Notes: generated by a model not told the origin, from the letters alone. A stretch of 64,000 bases of DNA from Thermohalobaculum sp963700775 (GCA_963700775.1 CAVOYU010000006.1:372001-436000); one strand, 5' to 3'. Counted from the first letter of the stretch, positions 10,908 through 21,490 are shown. Numbers and translations: made by a program.

Positions 10908-11666
10908 ATGGGAACCGGCATTTCCGGGCAATCGGTCCTGATCCTCGGCGGCAGCTCCGGCATCGGGCTCGCCTGCGCCAGGCGGTTCGCCGCGGCGGGG
11001 GCGCGGGTCAGGATCGTCGGGCGCGACCCGGACCGCGGCTCCGAGGCGGCGGCCTCCATCGGCCACGACGCGGTGTTCCTCCGCGCCGATTGCGCCGAGC
11101 CGGCCGATGTCGAGCGCATGGTCGCCGAAGCCGCGGCCCGGGGCGGCATCGACACGATGATCTGTTCCATCGGCGGCGCCCGCCTGCCGCAGCTCCTGCA
11201 CCTGCAATCGCTCGACGACATCCGCATCTCGCTCACCCAGGACCTGGCGCCGTTCCTGTATGCCGGGCGCGCCGTGCTGCCGGTGATGCGCGCGCAGCGC
11301 CGCGGGGCGGTGATCAACATCGCCTCCGACGCCGGCAAGGTCGCGACTCCGGGCGAGGCCGTGATCGGCGCCGGCATGGCGGCGATCATCCAGTTCACCC
11401 GCGGCCTCGCCATCGAGGGCAAGCGCGACGGGATCCGGGCCAATGTCATCACGCCGAGCCTCGTCGAGGGCACGCCCCTCACCGACCGGCTGATGCAGGA
11501 GGGCACCTTCGCGGCGAAGCTCTTCGCCAAGGCGCGCCAGCTTGCGCATCTGGGGCCGACGACCGCCGGGGATCTTGCCGAACTGGCACTGTTCCTCGCC
11601 GGCCCGGGAGCCTCGAAGATCACCGGTCAGGCGATCAGCGTGAATGGCGGAATTAGCGCTTTCTGA
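10908..11666 (+). CDS. SDR-fold protein lacking the catalytic Tyr and Lys
   Basis: 252 residues with a clear short-chain dehydrogenase fold: the cofactor motif GGSSGIG at 14-20, RADCAEPADV, SIGGA in place of the usual NNAG, and a C-terminal KITGQAISVNGG. The active-site segment reads INIASDAGKVATPGEAVIGAGM. Aligned on the common NIASDAG...GEAVY-x3-K pattern, the Ser (140) is kept but Tyr is Ile153 and Lys is Met157. It may therefore bind nucleotide without being a normal reductase, or it may have a non-redox role. Its neighbours give no pathway. Confidence 0.75.
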   Translation: MGTGISGQSVLILGGSSGIGLACARRFAAAGARVRIVGRDPDRGSEAAASIGHDAVFLRADCAEPADVERMVAEAAARGGIDTMICSIGGARLPQLLHLQSLDDIRISLTQDLAPFLYAGRAVLPVMRAQRRGAVINIASDAGKVATPGEAVIGAGMAAIIQFTRGLAIEGKRDGIRANVITPSLVEGTPLTDRLMQEGTFAAKLFAKARQLAHLGPTTAGDLAELALFLAGPGASKITGQAISVNGGISAF

Positions 11667-11775
11667 CGCCCAATTTCTTGACAAGTTCTGATTCTGCAAC
11701 CAAGTTCAACCTTAAGGATATTTGGAATCGTCCAGATGATTCCCAGGTTGTGCGACCAGACGCCAATCTGATCCA

Positions 11776-11903
11776 GGTTGGGTGGGAGACCAAGTGTATC
11801 GCTTTGCTGTGTGCATGAATTCCGTGTGAACGTTTTGCTTGCGCCTCCGGTCACAGAGGTTGAACCCCAAGAACCCCAGGTGGGCGGTGCACCCTACCCA
11901 ACC
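11776..11903 (+). ncRNA. Candidate structured RNA upstream of secG
   Basis: The 435-base gap between the SDR gene and secG has no convincing frame. GGTTGGGTGGG (11776-11786) pairs with 11893-11903 in an 11-bp helix (one G-U) that closes about 105 bases. Inside are smaller stems such as CCTC/GAGG around 11847-11862. An intrinsic terminator follows at 11929, and a TTGACA occurs at 11678. Size and closing helix would suit a 6S-like or other small regulatory RNA, but I could not match conserved 6S or SRP motifs. The strand is inferred from the terminator. Confidence 0.35.
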
Positions 11904-11928
11904 AACAGGCACGGTCAGCGTGTCACGT

Positions 11929-11963
11929 ACCGGCGGCGTCTCCAGCGCCGCCGGTATCTTTTT
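11929..11963 (+). terminator. Intrinsic terminator ahead of secG
   Basis: ACCGGCGGCG (11929-11938) and its exact complement (11946-11955) flank a seven-base loop, followed by ATCTTTTT. It is a textbook rho-independent terminator. It cannot belong to a protein gene immediately upstream, since the SDR gene ended 260 bases before. It probably ends the RNA candidate. Confidence 0.8.
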
Positions 11964-12101
11964 CGGCCATTCGCCATCCGGTGCCGGGTCCGCAGGGCAT
12001 TTCCAATCGACAATCGCAGTTCGAGCGATTAGAACGCGCACCGGAACGGGCTCCTCGCCGGGGATCCCGGAACAGCGAAATCTCGGAAAGTCGAAAGCCC
12101 G

Positions 12102-12497
12102 ATGCAGAACATCGTCCTGATCATCCATCTGGTGCTGGCGCTCTGCCTGATCGCCGTCGTGCTGCTGCAGCGCTCCGAAGGCGGCGCGCTCGGTATGGGC
12201 GGCGGGGGCGGCGGGCTGGTGTCGCAGCGCGGCGCCGCGACGGCGCTGACCAAGATGACCTGGGCGCTGGCGATCGGTTTCCTCTGCACCTCGATCATCC
12301 TGACCATCCTCGCCGGCGGCGGCGACTCCGGATCGCTGTTCGACCGCTTCGACACCGCGCCCGACGCAACCGTGCCGCTGCCCGACCTGTCGACCCAGCT
12401 CCCGGCCGGCGGCGACCTGCTGCCACCCGCTGCCCCGGCTCCGGCCGCGCCGGCCCCCAGCCAGTGGGCGGCAGGCAACCCGGCCCCGCCGACCTGA
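12102..12497 (+). CDS. secG: Preprotein translocase subunit SecG
   Basis: Small inner-membrane subunit of SecYEG that aids cycling of SecA. It has 131 residues and two membrane segments (IVLIIHLVLALCLIAVVLL and MTWALAIGFLCTSIILTIL). Between them is the conserved cytoplasmic loop QRSEGGALGMGGGGGG...TKMTWALA. The C-terminus is a Pro/Ala-rich tail typical of alphaproteobacterial SecG. In many relatives secG is immediately followed by pyrG; here pyrG lies about 5 kb downstream with four genes between. Confidence 0.95.
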   Translation: MQNIVLIIHLVLALCLIAVVLLQRSEGGALGMGGGGGGLVSQRGAATALTKMTWALAIGFLCTSIILTILAGGGDSGSLFDRFDTAPDATVPLPDLSTQLPAGGDLLPPAAPAPAAPAPSQWAAGNPAPPT

Positions 12498-12560
12498 ACC
12501 GGGCCTTTGCCGCCGGGCGCGGCAAGGTCTAGGTTGCCCTGTCATGGGTTCGAGACCGAC

Positions 12561-13427
12561 ATGAGCGGACCGCCGCGATTCAGCGTGGTGGTGCCGATGC
12601 GGGACGAGGCCGCCAGCGTCGCCGGCCTCGCCGGCGAGATCGCCGCCGCCTGCACGCCGGCCGGCCCGTTCGAGGCGATCTTCGTCGATGACGGCTCGAC
12701 CGACGGCACTTCGGCCGCGATCGCCCTCGCCCGGACCCGGTTCCCCTGGCTTCGCGCGCTCCGCCATCCGGCGCCGCGCGGGCAGTCCGCCTCGATCCGC
12801 TCCGGCGTGCTGGCCGCGCGCGCGCCGGTCATCTGCACCATCGACGGCGACGGCCAGAACCCGCCGGCCGAGATCCCCCGCCTGGTGGGGCCGCTGCTGG
12901 GACCGGCGCCCTGCCCCGGCCTGGTCGCGGGCCAGCGGCGCCGGCGCAGGTCGTCCCCCGCCCGCCGCCTCGCCTCCCGGCTCGCCAACCGCATCCGCGC
13001 CGCCGTGCTCGGCGACGGCGTCCGCGACGGCGCCTGCGGGCTGAAGGCGTTCCCGCGCGAGCTGTTCTTGCGCCTGCCCCAGTTCGACCACATGCACCGA
13101 TACCTGCCGGCGCTGGTGCGGGCCGAGGGGCTCCCGGTGCTGCTCGTCGAGGTCGACGACCGGCCCCGGCAGGCGGGCCGCTCGAAATACACGATCCCCG
13201 GCCGCGCCCTCGCGGGACTGATCGACCTGCCCTGCGTCTGGTGGCTGATCCGCCGGCGCAGGCGGATCGAGGCACGGACGGATATCGAATCCGCTAATCC
13301 CTCATCGAAGAAATTGCGGGCGCCGGATTCCTCGGATAGGCTCTCGCGATCACAAGCCGTGTGCGCCGAGGCGGCGCGGGACAACGATCGCCGGGGGCGG
13401 CAATCCACCGGCAAGGAGGAGACATGA
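12561..13427 (+). CDS. Family 2 glycosyltransferase
   Basis: 288 residues with a GT-A fold of the dolichol-phosphate mannose synthase kind: FSVVVPMRDEAASVAGL, IFVDDGSTDGTSA, and ICTIDGDGQNPPAEIPRL with its DxD. A loop DGACGLKAFPRELFLRLP is followed by RSKYTI. There is no C-terminal membrane pair, but a short hydrophobic LAGLIDLPCVWWLI may be peripheral. The last 60 residues are polar and may be dispensable. The ATG at 12561 was chosen because FSVVVP follows within ten residues. The stop overlaps the next gene's ATG. Confidence 0.8.
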   Translation: MSGPPRFSVVVPMRDEAASVAGLAGEIAAACTPAGPFEAIFVDDGSTDGTSAAIALARTRFPWLRALRHPAPRGQSASIRSGVLAARAPVICTIDGDGQNPPAEIPRLVGPLLGPAPCPGLVAGQRRRRRSSPARRLASRLANRIRAAVLGDGVRDGACGLKAFPRELFLRLPQFDHMHRYLPALVRAEGLPVLLVEVDDRPRQAGRSKYTIPGRALAGLIDLPCVWWLIRRRRRIEARTDIESANPSSKKLRAPDSSDRLSRSQAVCAEAARDNDRRGRQSTGKEET

Positions 13428-15023
13428 TCACACTTGACCAACTGAAGCAGAAACTCGCCGCCGGCCGGATCAGCCGCCGCGGGTTCATGGAGGGCGCCCT
13501 TGCCCTCGGCACCACGGTCGCCGCGGCCGAGCTCATGATGGGCAGGGCGCTCGCCGCTCCGTCGAAGGGCGGCACCTACAAGCAGGCGCTGACCGGCGGC
13601 GCCACCAGCGACTCGCTCGATCCGGCCAAGATCCTCGACAGCTACATGATCAATGTCAGCTCGCAGCTCAGGAACAACCTGACCGAGATCGGCCCCGACA
13701 ACCAGCTCCGGCCCGAGCTTGGCCGAGAGCTGGGAAGCCTCCGCCGACGCCGCCACCTGGACCTTCAAGCTCCGCCAGGGCGTCGAGTTCCACAACGGCA
13801 AGTCGCTCGAGGCGGCCGACGTCGTGGCCAGCTTCAAGCACCATCTGGGCGAGGGCACCGAATCCGCCGCCAAGGGCATCGTGCAGAACATCACCGACGT
13901 GAAGGCCGACGGCACGGGCACGGTCGTGTTCACGCTCTCGGGCGGCAGCGCCGACTTCCCCTACATCGTCTCGGACTACCACCTGCCGATCTGCCCGGCC
14001 AAGGATGACGGCACGCCGGACTGGGAAAGCGGCGCCGGCACCGGCGGCTACAAGCTGGTCAGCTTCGAGCCCGGCGTGAATACGGTGGTCGAGCGCAATC
14101 CGAACTACTGGAAGGCGGACGCGGCCTATTTCGATTCGATCGAGAACCTGTTCATCGCCGACGCCACCGCGCGCACCTCGGGCGTGATGGGCGGCAAGAT
14201 CCACTCGATGTCGAACCTCGACCTCAAGACCGCCGACCTGCTGGAGAAGAACCCGAACGTCAAGGTCTTCCCCACCTACGGCAACAAGCACGCCACCATG
14301 CCGATGCTGTGCGACACGGCGCCCTACACCGACAACAACGTGCGCCTGGCGATGAAGTACGCCATCGACCGCGACCAGCTGGTGAAGACCATCCTTCGCG
14401 GCTACGGCGAGGCGGGCAACGACCATCCGATCGGGCCGGCCAACATCTACCGCGCGACGGCCGACGAGGTTCCGCAGCGCGCCTACGACGCCGACAAGGC
14501 CAAGTTCCACCTGAAGCAGGCCGGAATGGACTCGATCACCATCGAGTACTCGATCGCCGACACCGCCTTCGAGGGCGCGGTCGAGGCGGCGGCGCTGTTC
14601 CAGCAATCGGCCGCCGCGGCCGGCATCACCATCAACATCAACCGGGTGCCCGACGACGGCTACTGGTCGAATACGTGGCTCGTGAAGCCGTTCTGCGGCA
14701 GCTACTGGGGCGGCCGCCCGACCGAGGACTGGATCTTCAGCCAGATCTACTCCAAGGGCGCCGACTGGAACGAGTCGAAGTGGGACAACGCCCGCTTCAA
14801 CGAGCTCCTGGTCCAGGCCCGCGCCGAGCTCGACAGCGCCAAGCGGCGCGAGATGTATGTCGAGATGCAGAAGATCTGCAACGAGGACTGCGGCTCGATC
14901 ATCCCGATCTTCATGGCCTACACCCATGCGGCCTCCTCGAAGATCGGCATGCCGGAGCAGATCGCGTCCAACTGGGAGCTCGACGGCCACAAGAACGGCG
15001 AGCGCTGGTGGTTCGCGTCGTAG
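13424..15023 (+). CDS. ABC transporter binding protein, family 5 (peptide type), frameshifted
   Basis: Periplasmic solute-binding protein of the oligopeptide/nickel family, about 532 residues. The N-terminus carries a Tat-like signal (ISRRGFMEGALALGTTVAAAE). The body has SDSLDPAKILDSYM, LRQGVEFHNGK and PFCGSYWGGRPTEDW, typical of SBP_bac_5. One extra T near 13719 breaks the frame; removing it gives RPELAESWEASAD. No permease or ATPase gene follows, so this is an orphan binding protein unless its partners are elsewhere. GGAGGAG lies just before the ATG. A terminator follows. Confidence 0.85.
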
Positions 15024-15049
15024 GACGCCACCTCTCCCCCGATAACCAG

Positions 15050-15079
15050 CGGCCCCGGAGCAATTCCGGGGCCGTTTTT
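15050..15079 (+). terminator. Terminator after the binding-protein gene
   Basis: CGGCCCCGGA (15050-15059) and its complement TCCGGGGCCG (15065-15074) around a five-base loop, followed by five T. A strong intrinsic terminator between convergent genes. Confidence 0.9.
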
Positions 15080-15099
15080 CATGGCGCCTGCCGGTGGCG

Positions 15100-16479
15100 T
15101 CAACGGCCGGACGGCTTGATGTTCTGGTTCAGGCGGAACAGGTTGCCGGGGTCGTATTTCGCCTTCAGTGCGGCGAGGCGCGCGTATTTCTCGGGTCCGT
15201 AGGCGGCCTCGACCCGCGCCGCGCCCTCGTCGGCCGCCTCGCCGAGATAGTTCACGTAGACCCCGCCCGTCGACCAGGGCTGCATTGCCTGCCAAAGCCC
15301 GCGCACCCAGGCGGTGTTGGCCGCGTTCGTGGCCGCGTCCGGCCAGATGCCGACGATCAGCATGTTGTAGCGCGCATTGCGGTGATCGAAGGCGGTGGCG
15401 TCCCTCGGAATCCGCGTTACCGCACCGCCGAACCGCTCCAGCGCCACCGCCGAGCCGGGCGAAGGGCAGCGCCGCAGGTGGTCGACCAGGGTCCCGACCG
15501 CGGCATCGTCGATGCCCTTCAGGAAATTGGCCTTCCAGTAGTTCTGCTGTCCGTGCGGGAAGCCGGCATCGAACATCGACTGCAGCGCAGAATAGGGTAT
15601 CGGCGCCACCAGGTCGGCGAGCGGCGGTCCGAATTCGCGCAACGGTTTCAGGATCTTTTCGCCCTCGGCTGCGGGTCCGTTGTAGCCGACGGCGATGGCC
15701 ACCACCCGCTCGCCCTCAGGCGAGGTCACGAACAGCGCCATCGAGCCCAGCGCGTCGGGCGCGCCATCTGCGAAGCCGTCGTAGAAGCGCAACAGCTCGA
15801 CGGCGCGGTCGAGCGGATGGATCAGCAACCCGCCCAGGATCTCGCCCACCGGGTGCAGCCGGAACTCGAACGAGGTGACGATGCCGAAATTGCCGCCGCC
15901 GCCGAGCAGGCCCCAGAACAGCTCGGCGTTCTCGGCCTCACTGGCCTGCACCAGCCGTCCGTCGGCGGTCACCACATCGGCCGCCACCAGGTTGTCGCAG
16001 GCGAGGCCGTGCGAGCCCATCAGCCAGCCGATGCCGCCGCCCAGCGTCAGGCCGGCGACGCCGGTCGACGTGATCACGCCGCCGGTGGTCGCCAGCCCGA
16101 ACGCCTGCGCCTCGTGGTCGAACTCGCCCCAGGTGGCGCCCGGCTCGACGCGCGCCCGCCGCGCCGAGGGGTCTACGCGCACCCCCTTCATCGGGCTCAG
16201 GTCGATCATCAGCCCGCCGTCGCAGACCGCATTGCCGGCGACGTTGTGGCCGCCGCCCTTCACCGACAGCAGCAGTCCGGACTCGCGGGCGAAGTTCACG
16301 GCGCGGATCACGTCTGCCGCGCCGGCGCAGCGCGCGATCAGCGCCGGGCGCCGGTCGATCATCGCGTTGTAGAGCGTCCGCGCATCGTCATAGCCCGGCT
16401 GGCCCGGGCGCAGCAGCGCGCCGCGCAGGCCGCTGGCGAAGGCCTCCACGGCCGCGGCATCGAATGGTCTGTCCTGCAT
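15100..16479 (-). CDS. FAD-linked oxidase, berberine-bridge type
   Basis: 459-residue flavoprotein of the PCMH/BBE family, which oxidises alcohols, sugars or amines using O2. The FAD-binding domain has SVKGGGHNVAGNAVCDGG with the His for covalent FAD, and GLTLGGGIGWLMGSHG. At the second flavinylation site the common GxCP motif reads GGVITSTG, so a single covalent bond is expected. The C-terminal BBE domain ends VNYLGEAADEG...YDPGNLFRLNQNI. No signal peptide, so it is probably cytoplasmic. GGAGG lies nine bases before ATG 16479. It is divergent from a LysR gene that probably controls it. Confidence 0.88.
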   Translation of the reverse strand: MQDRPFDAAAVEAFASGLRGALLRPGQPGYDDARTLYNAMIDRRPALIARCAGAADVIRAVNFARESGLLLSVKGGGHNVAGNAVCDGGLMIDLSPMKGVRVDPSARRARVEPGATWGEFDHEAQAFGLATTGGVITSTGVAGLTLGGGIGWLMGSHGLACDNLVAADVVTADGRLVQASEAENAELFWGLLGGGGNFGIVTSFEFRLHPVGEILGGLLIHPLDRAVELLRFYDGFADGAPDALGSMALFVTSPEGERVVAIAVGYNGPAAEGEKILKPLREFGPPLADLVAPIPYSALQSMFDAGFPHGQQNYWKANFLKGIDDAAVGTLVDHLRRCPSPGSAVALERFGGAVTRIPRDATAFDHRNARYNMLIVGIWPDAATNAANTAWVRGLWQAMQPWSTGGVYVNYLGEAADEGAARVEAAYGPEKYARLAALKAKYDPGNLFRLNQNIKPSGR

Positions 16480-16568
16480 GGCATCCTCCGGCAATCTCGC
16501 TGAACCGTCGCGGCATCCATTCTCCACCTGCGCGGTGTGCGTTGCAAAATCGAAGTTTTCATGTGCAG

Positions 16569-16585
16569 GATGAACCAGATTCATC
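16569..16585. promoter_or_regulatory. LysR-type operator
   Basis: GATGAA-CCAGA-TTCATC is a perfect inverted repeat containing the LysR T-N11-A pattern (T16571, A16583). It ends 12 bases before the lysR start and about 90 bases from the oxidase start, as expected for an autorepression/activation site. Confidence 0.6.
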
Positions 16586-16597
16586 TGGAATGCCGCC

Positions 16598-17515
16598 ATG
16601 CGCCGTCTGCCTCCCCTCGCCGAATTGCGGGCCTTCGAGGCCGCCGCCCGGCATCTGAGCTTCAAGGCGGCTGCGGCCGAGCTTGGTGTCACGCCGACCG
16701 CGGTCAGCCACCAGATCCGACTCCTCGAGCAGTTCTGCGGCAAGGCGCTGTTCCGGCGCCGGCCGCGGCCGCTCGCGCTGGCCCCGGCGGGTGCGCGGCT
16801 GTTCCCGGCGATCCGCGACGGGCTCGACGGCTTCGCCCTGGCACTGGCCGGAATCGCCGCGGCGCCGGCCCCCGCGCAGCTCAGGATCACGACGACAAAT
16901 GCCTTCGCCAGCTGCTGGCTGGTGCCGCGCCTGCCGGGCTGGCGCGAGGTCCATCCCGAGGTGCGGCTGGAGTTCGTCGGAACCGACCGCGTGCTCGACC
17001 TCGTCGCCGGCGAGGCCGACATGGCGATCCGCTGCCAGGATGCGCCGCCGGCCGGGCTGGCATCGTGCGAGCTGTTCCGCGGCCGCTTCACCGCCGTCTG
17101 CCGGCCGGCGCTGCTGCCGGGCGGAAGGCCGATCCGCCGGCTTGCCGCGCTGCGCGACCACACCCTGATCCACTTCTACTGGCCCGAGGACGACCCGAGA
17201 TTCCCCACCTGGCGCCGCCTGCTCGACAGCGCCCGGGCGCGCGACCCCACGGTGCCGCGGCTTTCCGAGGCCGACCTCCTGACCTTCCGCGAGGAGTTGC
17301 ACGCCATCGAGGCGGCGCGCGCCGGGCAGGGAATCGCCATCCTCGACGACGCGGTGGTCGGCGACGACCTGGCCTCCGGCGCCTTGGTCCCGGCGCTGGA
17401 CCTGCCGCCGGAACTGGCCATGCCGGACACCGGCTACTATCTCGTCACCGCGCCCGCGCGCCGCGACGACCGGCTGATTGGCGCATTCGCCGACTGGCTT
17501 CGCAACCTGCGCTGA
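16598..17515 (+). CDS. LysR-family regulator, GcvA-like
   Basis: 305 residues. The N-terminal winged helix-turn-helix (LAELRAFEAAARHLSFKAA...LGVTPTAVSHQIRLLE) is of the GcvA group. The effector domain begins LRITTTNAFASCWLVPRL and includes GEADMAIRCQD. It is divergent from the FAD oxidase gene, and the 118-base gap contains a LysR box. It probably activates the oxidase in response to its substrate, which is unknown. Confidence 0.9.
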   Translation: MRRLPPLAELRAFEAAARHLSFKAAAAELGVTPTAVSHQIRLLEQFCGKALFRRRPRPLALAPAGARLFPAIRDGLDGFALALAGIAAAPAPAQLRITTTNAFASCWLVPRLPGWREVHPEVRLEFVGTDRVLDLVAGEADMAIRCQDAPPAGLASCELFRGRFTAVCRPALLPGGRPIRRLAALRDHTLIHFYWPEDDPRFPTWRRLLDSARARDPTVPRLSEADLLTFREELHAIEAARAGQGIAILDDAVVGDDLASGALVPALDLPPELAMPDTGYYLVTAPARRDDRLIGAFADWLRNLR

Positions 17516-17585
17516 GCAGCCCGCTTTGCCTTGCCGCCTGCCCCCAAATCCAGTATCCCTCGAACTCCCGTGGAACGAAATAAAG

Positions 17586-17605
17586 GGGATGCGCCCTCGC
17601 ATCCC
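17586..17605. other. Hairpin upstream of pyrG
   Basis: GGGATGCG-CCCT-CGCATCCC, a perfect eight-base stem 22 bases upstream of the pyrG ATG. On the plus strand no U-run follows. It could be a weak terminator for the LysR gene or an mRNA leader structure for pyrG. Confidence 0.4.
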
Positions 17606-17626
17606 GATAAAAGCCCGGGATCGAGC

Positions 17627-19285
<1,659 letters not shown>

Positions 19286-19300
19286 ATCTAATGCACCTTC

Positions 19301-19347
19301 AAACTCATACCTGAAGGTCGCAGGCTCAAATCCTGCCCCCGAAACCA
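19301..19347 (+). pseudogene. 3' fragment of a tRNA, probable att remnant
   Basis: CTCATA followed by CCTGAAGGTC, a complete T-arm (GCAGG-CTCAAAT-CCTGC), CCCCGAA and ACCA is the 3' half of an alphaproteobacterial tRNA with a CAU anticodon. The 5' half is missing because pyrG coding sequence abuts it, and the anticodon stem no longer pairs. Tyrosine-recombinase islands regenerate such 3' ends, so this is most likely one end of an integrated island. No integrase gene is visible. Confidence 0.65.
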
Positions 19348-19348
19348 G

Positions 19349-19383
19349 AAACGCCCGCTAAGTCAACAGCTTAGAGAGCGTTT
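19349..19383 (+). terminator. tRNA-type terminator beside the att remnant
   Basis: AAACGC (19349-19354) pairs with GCGTTT (19378-19383), with an inner CTAAG/CTTAG stem. It directly follows the tRNA fragment's CCA and so looks like the original tRNA terminator carried along with it. The next 300 bases, to 19688, hold no gene that I can support. Confidence 0.6.
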
Positions 19384-19688
19384 GCCTTTGGGCGAAAATC
19401 TTTCTTCCCATCCATGGAAGCACTGTGGAAGCAAGAGGATGCGTAGTTCTGCTCAAACCGCGTGCCGTTGAACACCTCGGGCCGGTATGCCGGATCGGGA
19501 AAGCGCTTTCGCGGGCGCAAGTGGCGGAGGCAACGCGACTGCGGTCCAACCTTCTCCACTATAAGCCAATGAACTCAATATGGATCGGAAGGCCTTGTTT
19601 CTTCGGCGCGGTGTCGCTGCACCAGATCGGCGTGCAATTGCATTGTGATCAAGCGGTCTGGCGGGCAGTCTTCTGTCCGAGTATCGGG

Positions 19689-21153
19689 TCACATGACGAG
19701 CGTGTTCTTGTAGACTGTCCCCGCCTTCACGATGACGCGGAAATTGGTGTCGGGGTCGGCCACAAGCGACAGGTCCTCGGTCGGATTGCCCTCACACAGG
19801 ATCATGTCGGCATGAGCGCCCTTCTGGATCACTCCGATCACGCCGGGATATGGATTGCGCGGACCTGACATCCCCAAGATGAAGGCGTTCTGCGAGGTTG
19901 CCTGCACCAGCGCCTGAGCGGGAGTGTACCAGCGCGTCAAGTAGGAAAGGTTCGTGCCCTGCGTTTCGCACAAGGCGGCGTCGAACAGGATGTCCGTGCC
20001 GAACCCCGTGGGCACCTTGTGCTTGACCGCAAGCGTGTAGGCGGTGTCGGTGCCGGTCCAGAGCTGGCGCACCTTTGCATCTGCGGGAACGCCGGCTCCC
20101 GGCGTCGGGGCGGACCTCGGCGACGAAGGGCTGGATGCTCCAGACCGCGCCTGCATCGGCGATGCGCATCACTGACTCTTCGTCGGTCAGGTGGCCATGC
20201 TCGATGCTGCGCACGCCCGCGTCGAGACAGCGCTGGATCCCGCGCGGCGTGTAGACATGGGCGCAGACATAGGTGCCCCAATCGGCAGCAGCGAAGACGG
20301 CGGCCTCGATCTCCTCGGGGAAATATTGCAGCACGTCGAGCGGGTCATAGTTCGATGAGGCCCCGCCGCCGGCCACGATCTTGATCTGGCTGGCCCCCAA
20401 CATGAGTTGTTCACGCGTGGCCTGGATCACCGCATCGCGGCCGTCGGCAATGCGCGAGGCGCCAAGCTGCTCACCACGCTGCAGATCGCCGCCGACACGC
20501 GGCAATTCCCAGATCGCGCGGAAATCGCCGTGGCCCGATGTCTGAGAGATCATCGCCCCCGACGGATAGATGCGGGGGCCGATCACGGACCCGCTGTCGA
20601 TCGCGCGTTTTAGCGGGAAAGACGGCCCGCCGGCATCGCGCACCGTCGTGAAGCCGCGCATGAGCGTCCGCTCGGCCTGTTTGGCGGCTGCAAAGTGGAT
20701 GTCCCCAGCATCCGCCGATAGCATCTGCGGGATCGGGAGGCTGGCCAGCATGGTATGCCAATGCGCGTCGATCAGGCCAGGCATCAGGGTGCGCTCGCCG
20801 CCGTCGATCACGGTCGCGCCGTCGGGGGCCGACAGCGGGCCCTGCGCCACGTCGGCAATCATGCCGTCGACCACAAGCACCGACACCCCGTTGCGGATAT
20901 TGAGTGCCAGCCCGTCGAACAGCCTGACGTTGGTGAACAGCGTTACTTTCTTCGGCTCAACCGCCTGAGCATTGGAAGCCGTATAGGCCGCGATCCCCAA
21001 GAGCGCGACAGAGGCGGCTCCGCTGGCCATGAAACCACGCCGCGACAGATCGGTGTTCACCCTTCGGGTCAGGGCGCGCACCTCGGTGGTGCAGCAGGCG
21101 CAACCGGGCCGCGCGACAACGTGCTGGCAGCGGTTGATGCCGGTAAGAGCCAT
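19689..21153 (-). CDS. Tat-exported amidohydrolase, frameshifted
   Basis: Metal-dependent hydrolase of the imidazolonepropionase/prolidase-like amidohydrolase group, about 487 residues. After a Cys/His-containing N-terminus comes a twin-arginine signal (LSRRGFMASGAASVALLG). Metal-binding motifs visible are DAHWHTM (HxH), IKIVAGGG (bridging Lys), AHVYT, IEHGHL and TGFGTDI (Asp). One extra C in a CCCC run near 20112 breaks the frame; without it EVRPTPGAGVPADAKVRQLW is continuous. The start is ATG 21153. It sits alone in the island and is likely cargo. The substrate cannot be named. Confidence 0.8.
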
Positions 21154-21239
21154 GACGAACACCCTGATATCCAATTCCAGCGACCGAGGCAGCCATAGCA
21201 TGCGTCAGTCGCACGCTTGTCAATTGGGCCCTTCAAAAT

Positions 21240-21420
21240 GGCTCTGTTAAAGAAATCGGCTGATGGCCGAGGTTCCCCTCTCCCCGGAAGGACTTACCCC
21301 AAGGCCTCTGTAACCGGTATGCCGAGTGCGGTGTAGCCGTTCAGCAAGGCGATGCGGACCAGGCGCTCCGCGACCTGATGGGCGAAGTCCCGTGCCATGA
21401 GGCGCTGCCCCAGCAGCACG
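21240..21420 (-). mobile_element. IS5-type transposase C-terminal remnant with IS end
   Basis: On the minus strand 21294-21420 encodes VLLGQRLMARDF, then AERLVRIALLNGYTALGIPV and a stop. This matches the C-terminal tail I recognise from IS5-family transposases (LGQRLMARDFDRQVAE..., TALGIPVTE). Downstream GGCTCTGTTAAAG at 21240-21252 resembles an IS5-group terminal repeat. The rest of the element is missing, cut exactly where a palindromic repeat begins at 21420. Confidence 0.65.
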
Positions 21421-21444
21421 TAGGATGCGTTCTCCGAACCCACC
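21420..21444 (+). repeat. GTAGGRTGGGTTC palindromic repeat, copy 1
   Basis: GTAGGATGCGTTC-TCC-GAACCCACC: a 25-base unit whose halves (GGRTGGGTTC / GAACCCAYC) are complementary around TCC. It pairs with copy 2, inverted, 21 bases on. It resembles the short dispersed GTAGGGTGGGTT...AACCCACC repeats found in many proteobacterial genomes. Confidence 0.75.
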
Positions 21445-21465
21445 ACATCCTGCCACACCGCGCAC

Positions 21466-21490
21466 GGTGGGTTCGGAGAACCCACCCTAC
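21466..21490 (-). repeat. GTAGGRTGGGTTC palindromic repeat, copy 2 (inverted)
   Basis: Read on the minus strand this is GTAGGGTGGGTTC-TCC-GAACCCACC, nearly identical to copy 1 and in opposite orientation. Copies 1 and 2 together form a REP-doublet-like inverted pair at the broken end of the IS remnant. Confidence 0.75.

Noticed and set aside
11776..11903. Firm 6S RNA call
   Set aside because: Size and closing helix fit loosely, but I could not identify conserved central-bubble sequence, so it is left as an unnamed candidate.
16480..17163. N-terminal extension of the FAD oxidase frame
   Set aside because: The extension runs antisense through the LysR gene and is low-complexity; the ATG at 16479 has a good ribosome site and starts at the family N-terminus.
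19301..19347. Functional tRNA gene
   Set aside because: Only the 3' half is present; there is no D-arm or acceptor 5' strand, and the anticodon stem does not pair.
19453..19692. Minus-strand 79-codon frame beside the att remnant
   Set aside because: No recognisable family, no ribosome site and biased composition; not supported as a gene.
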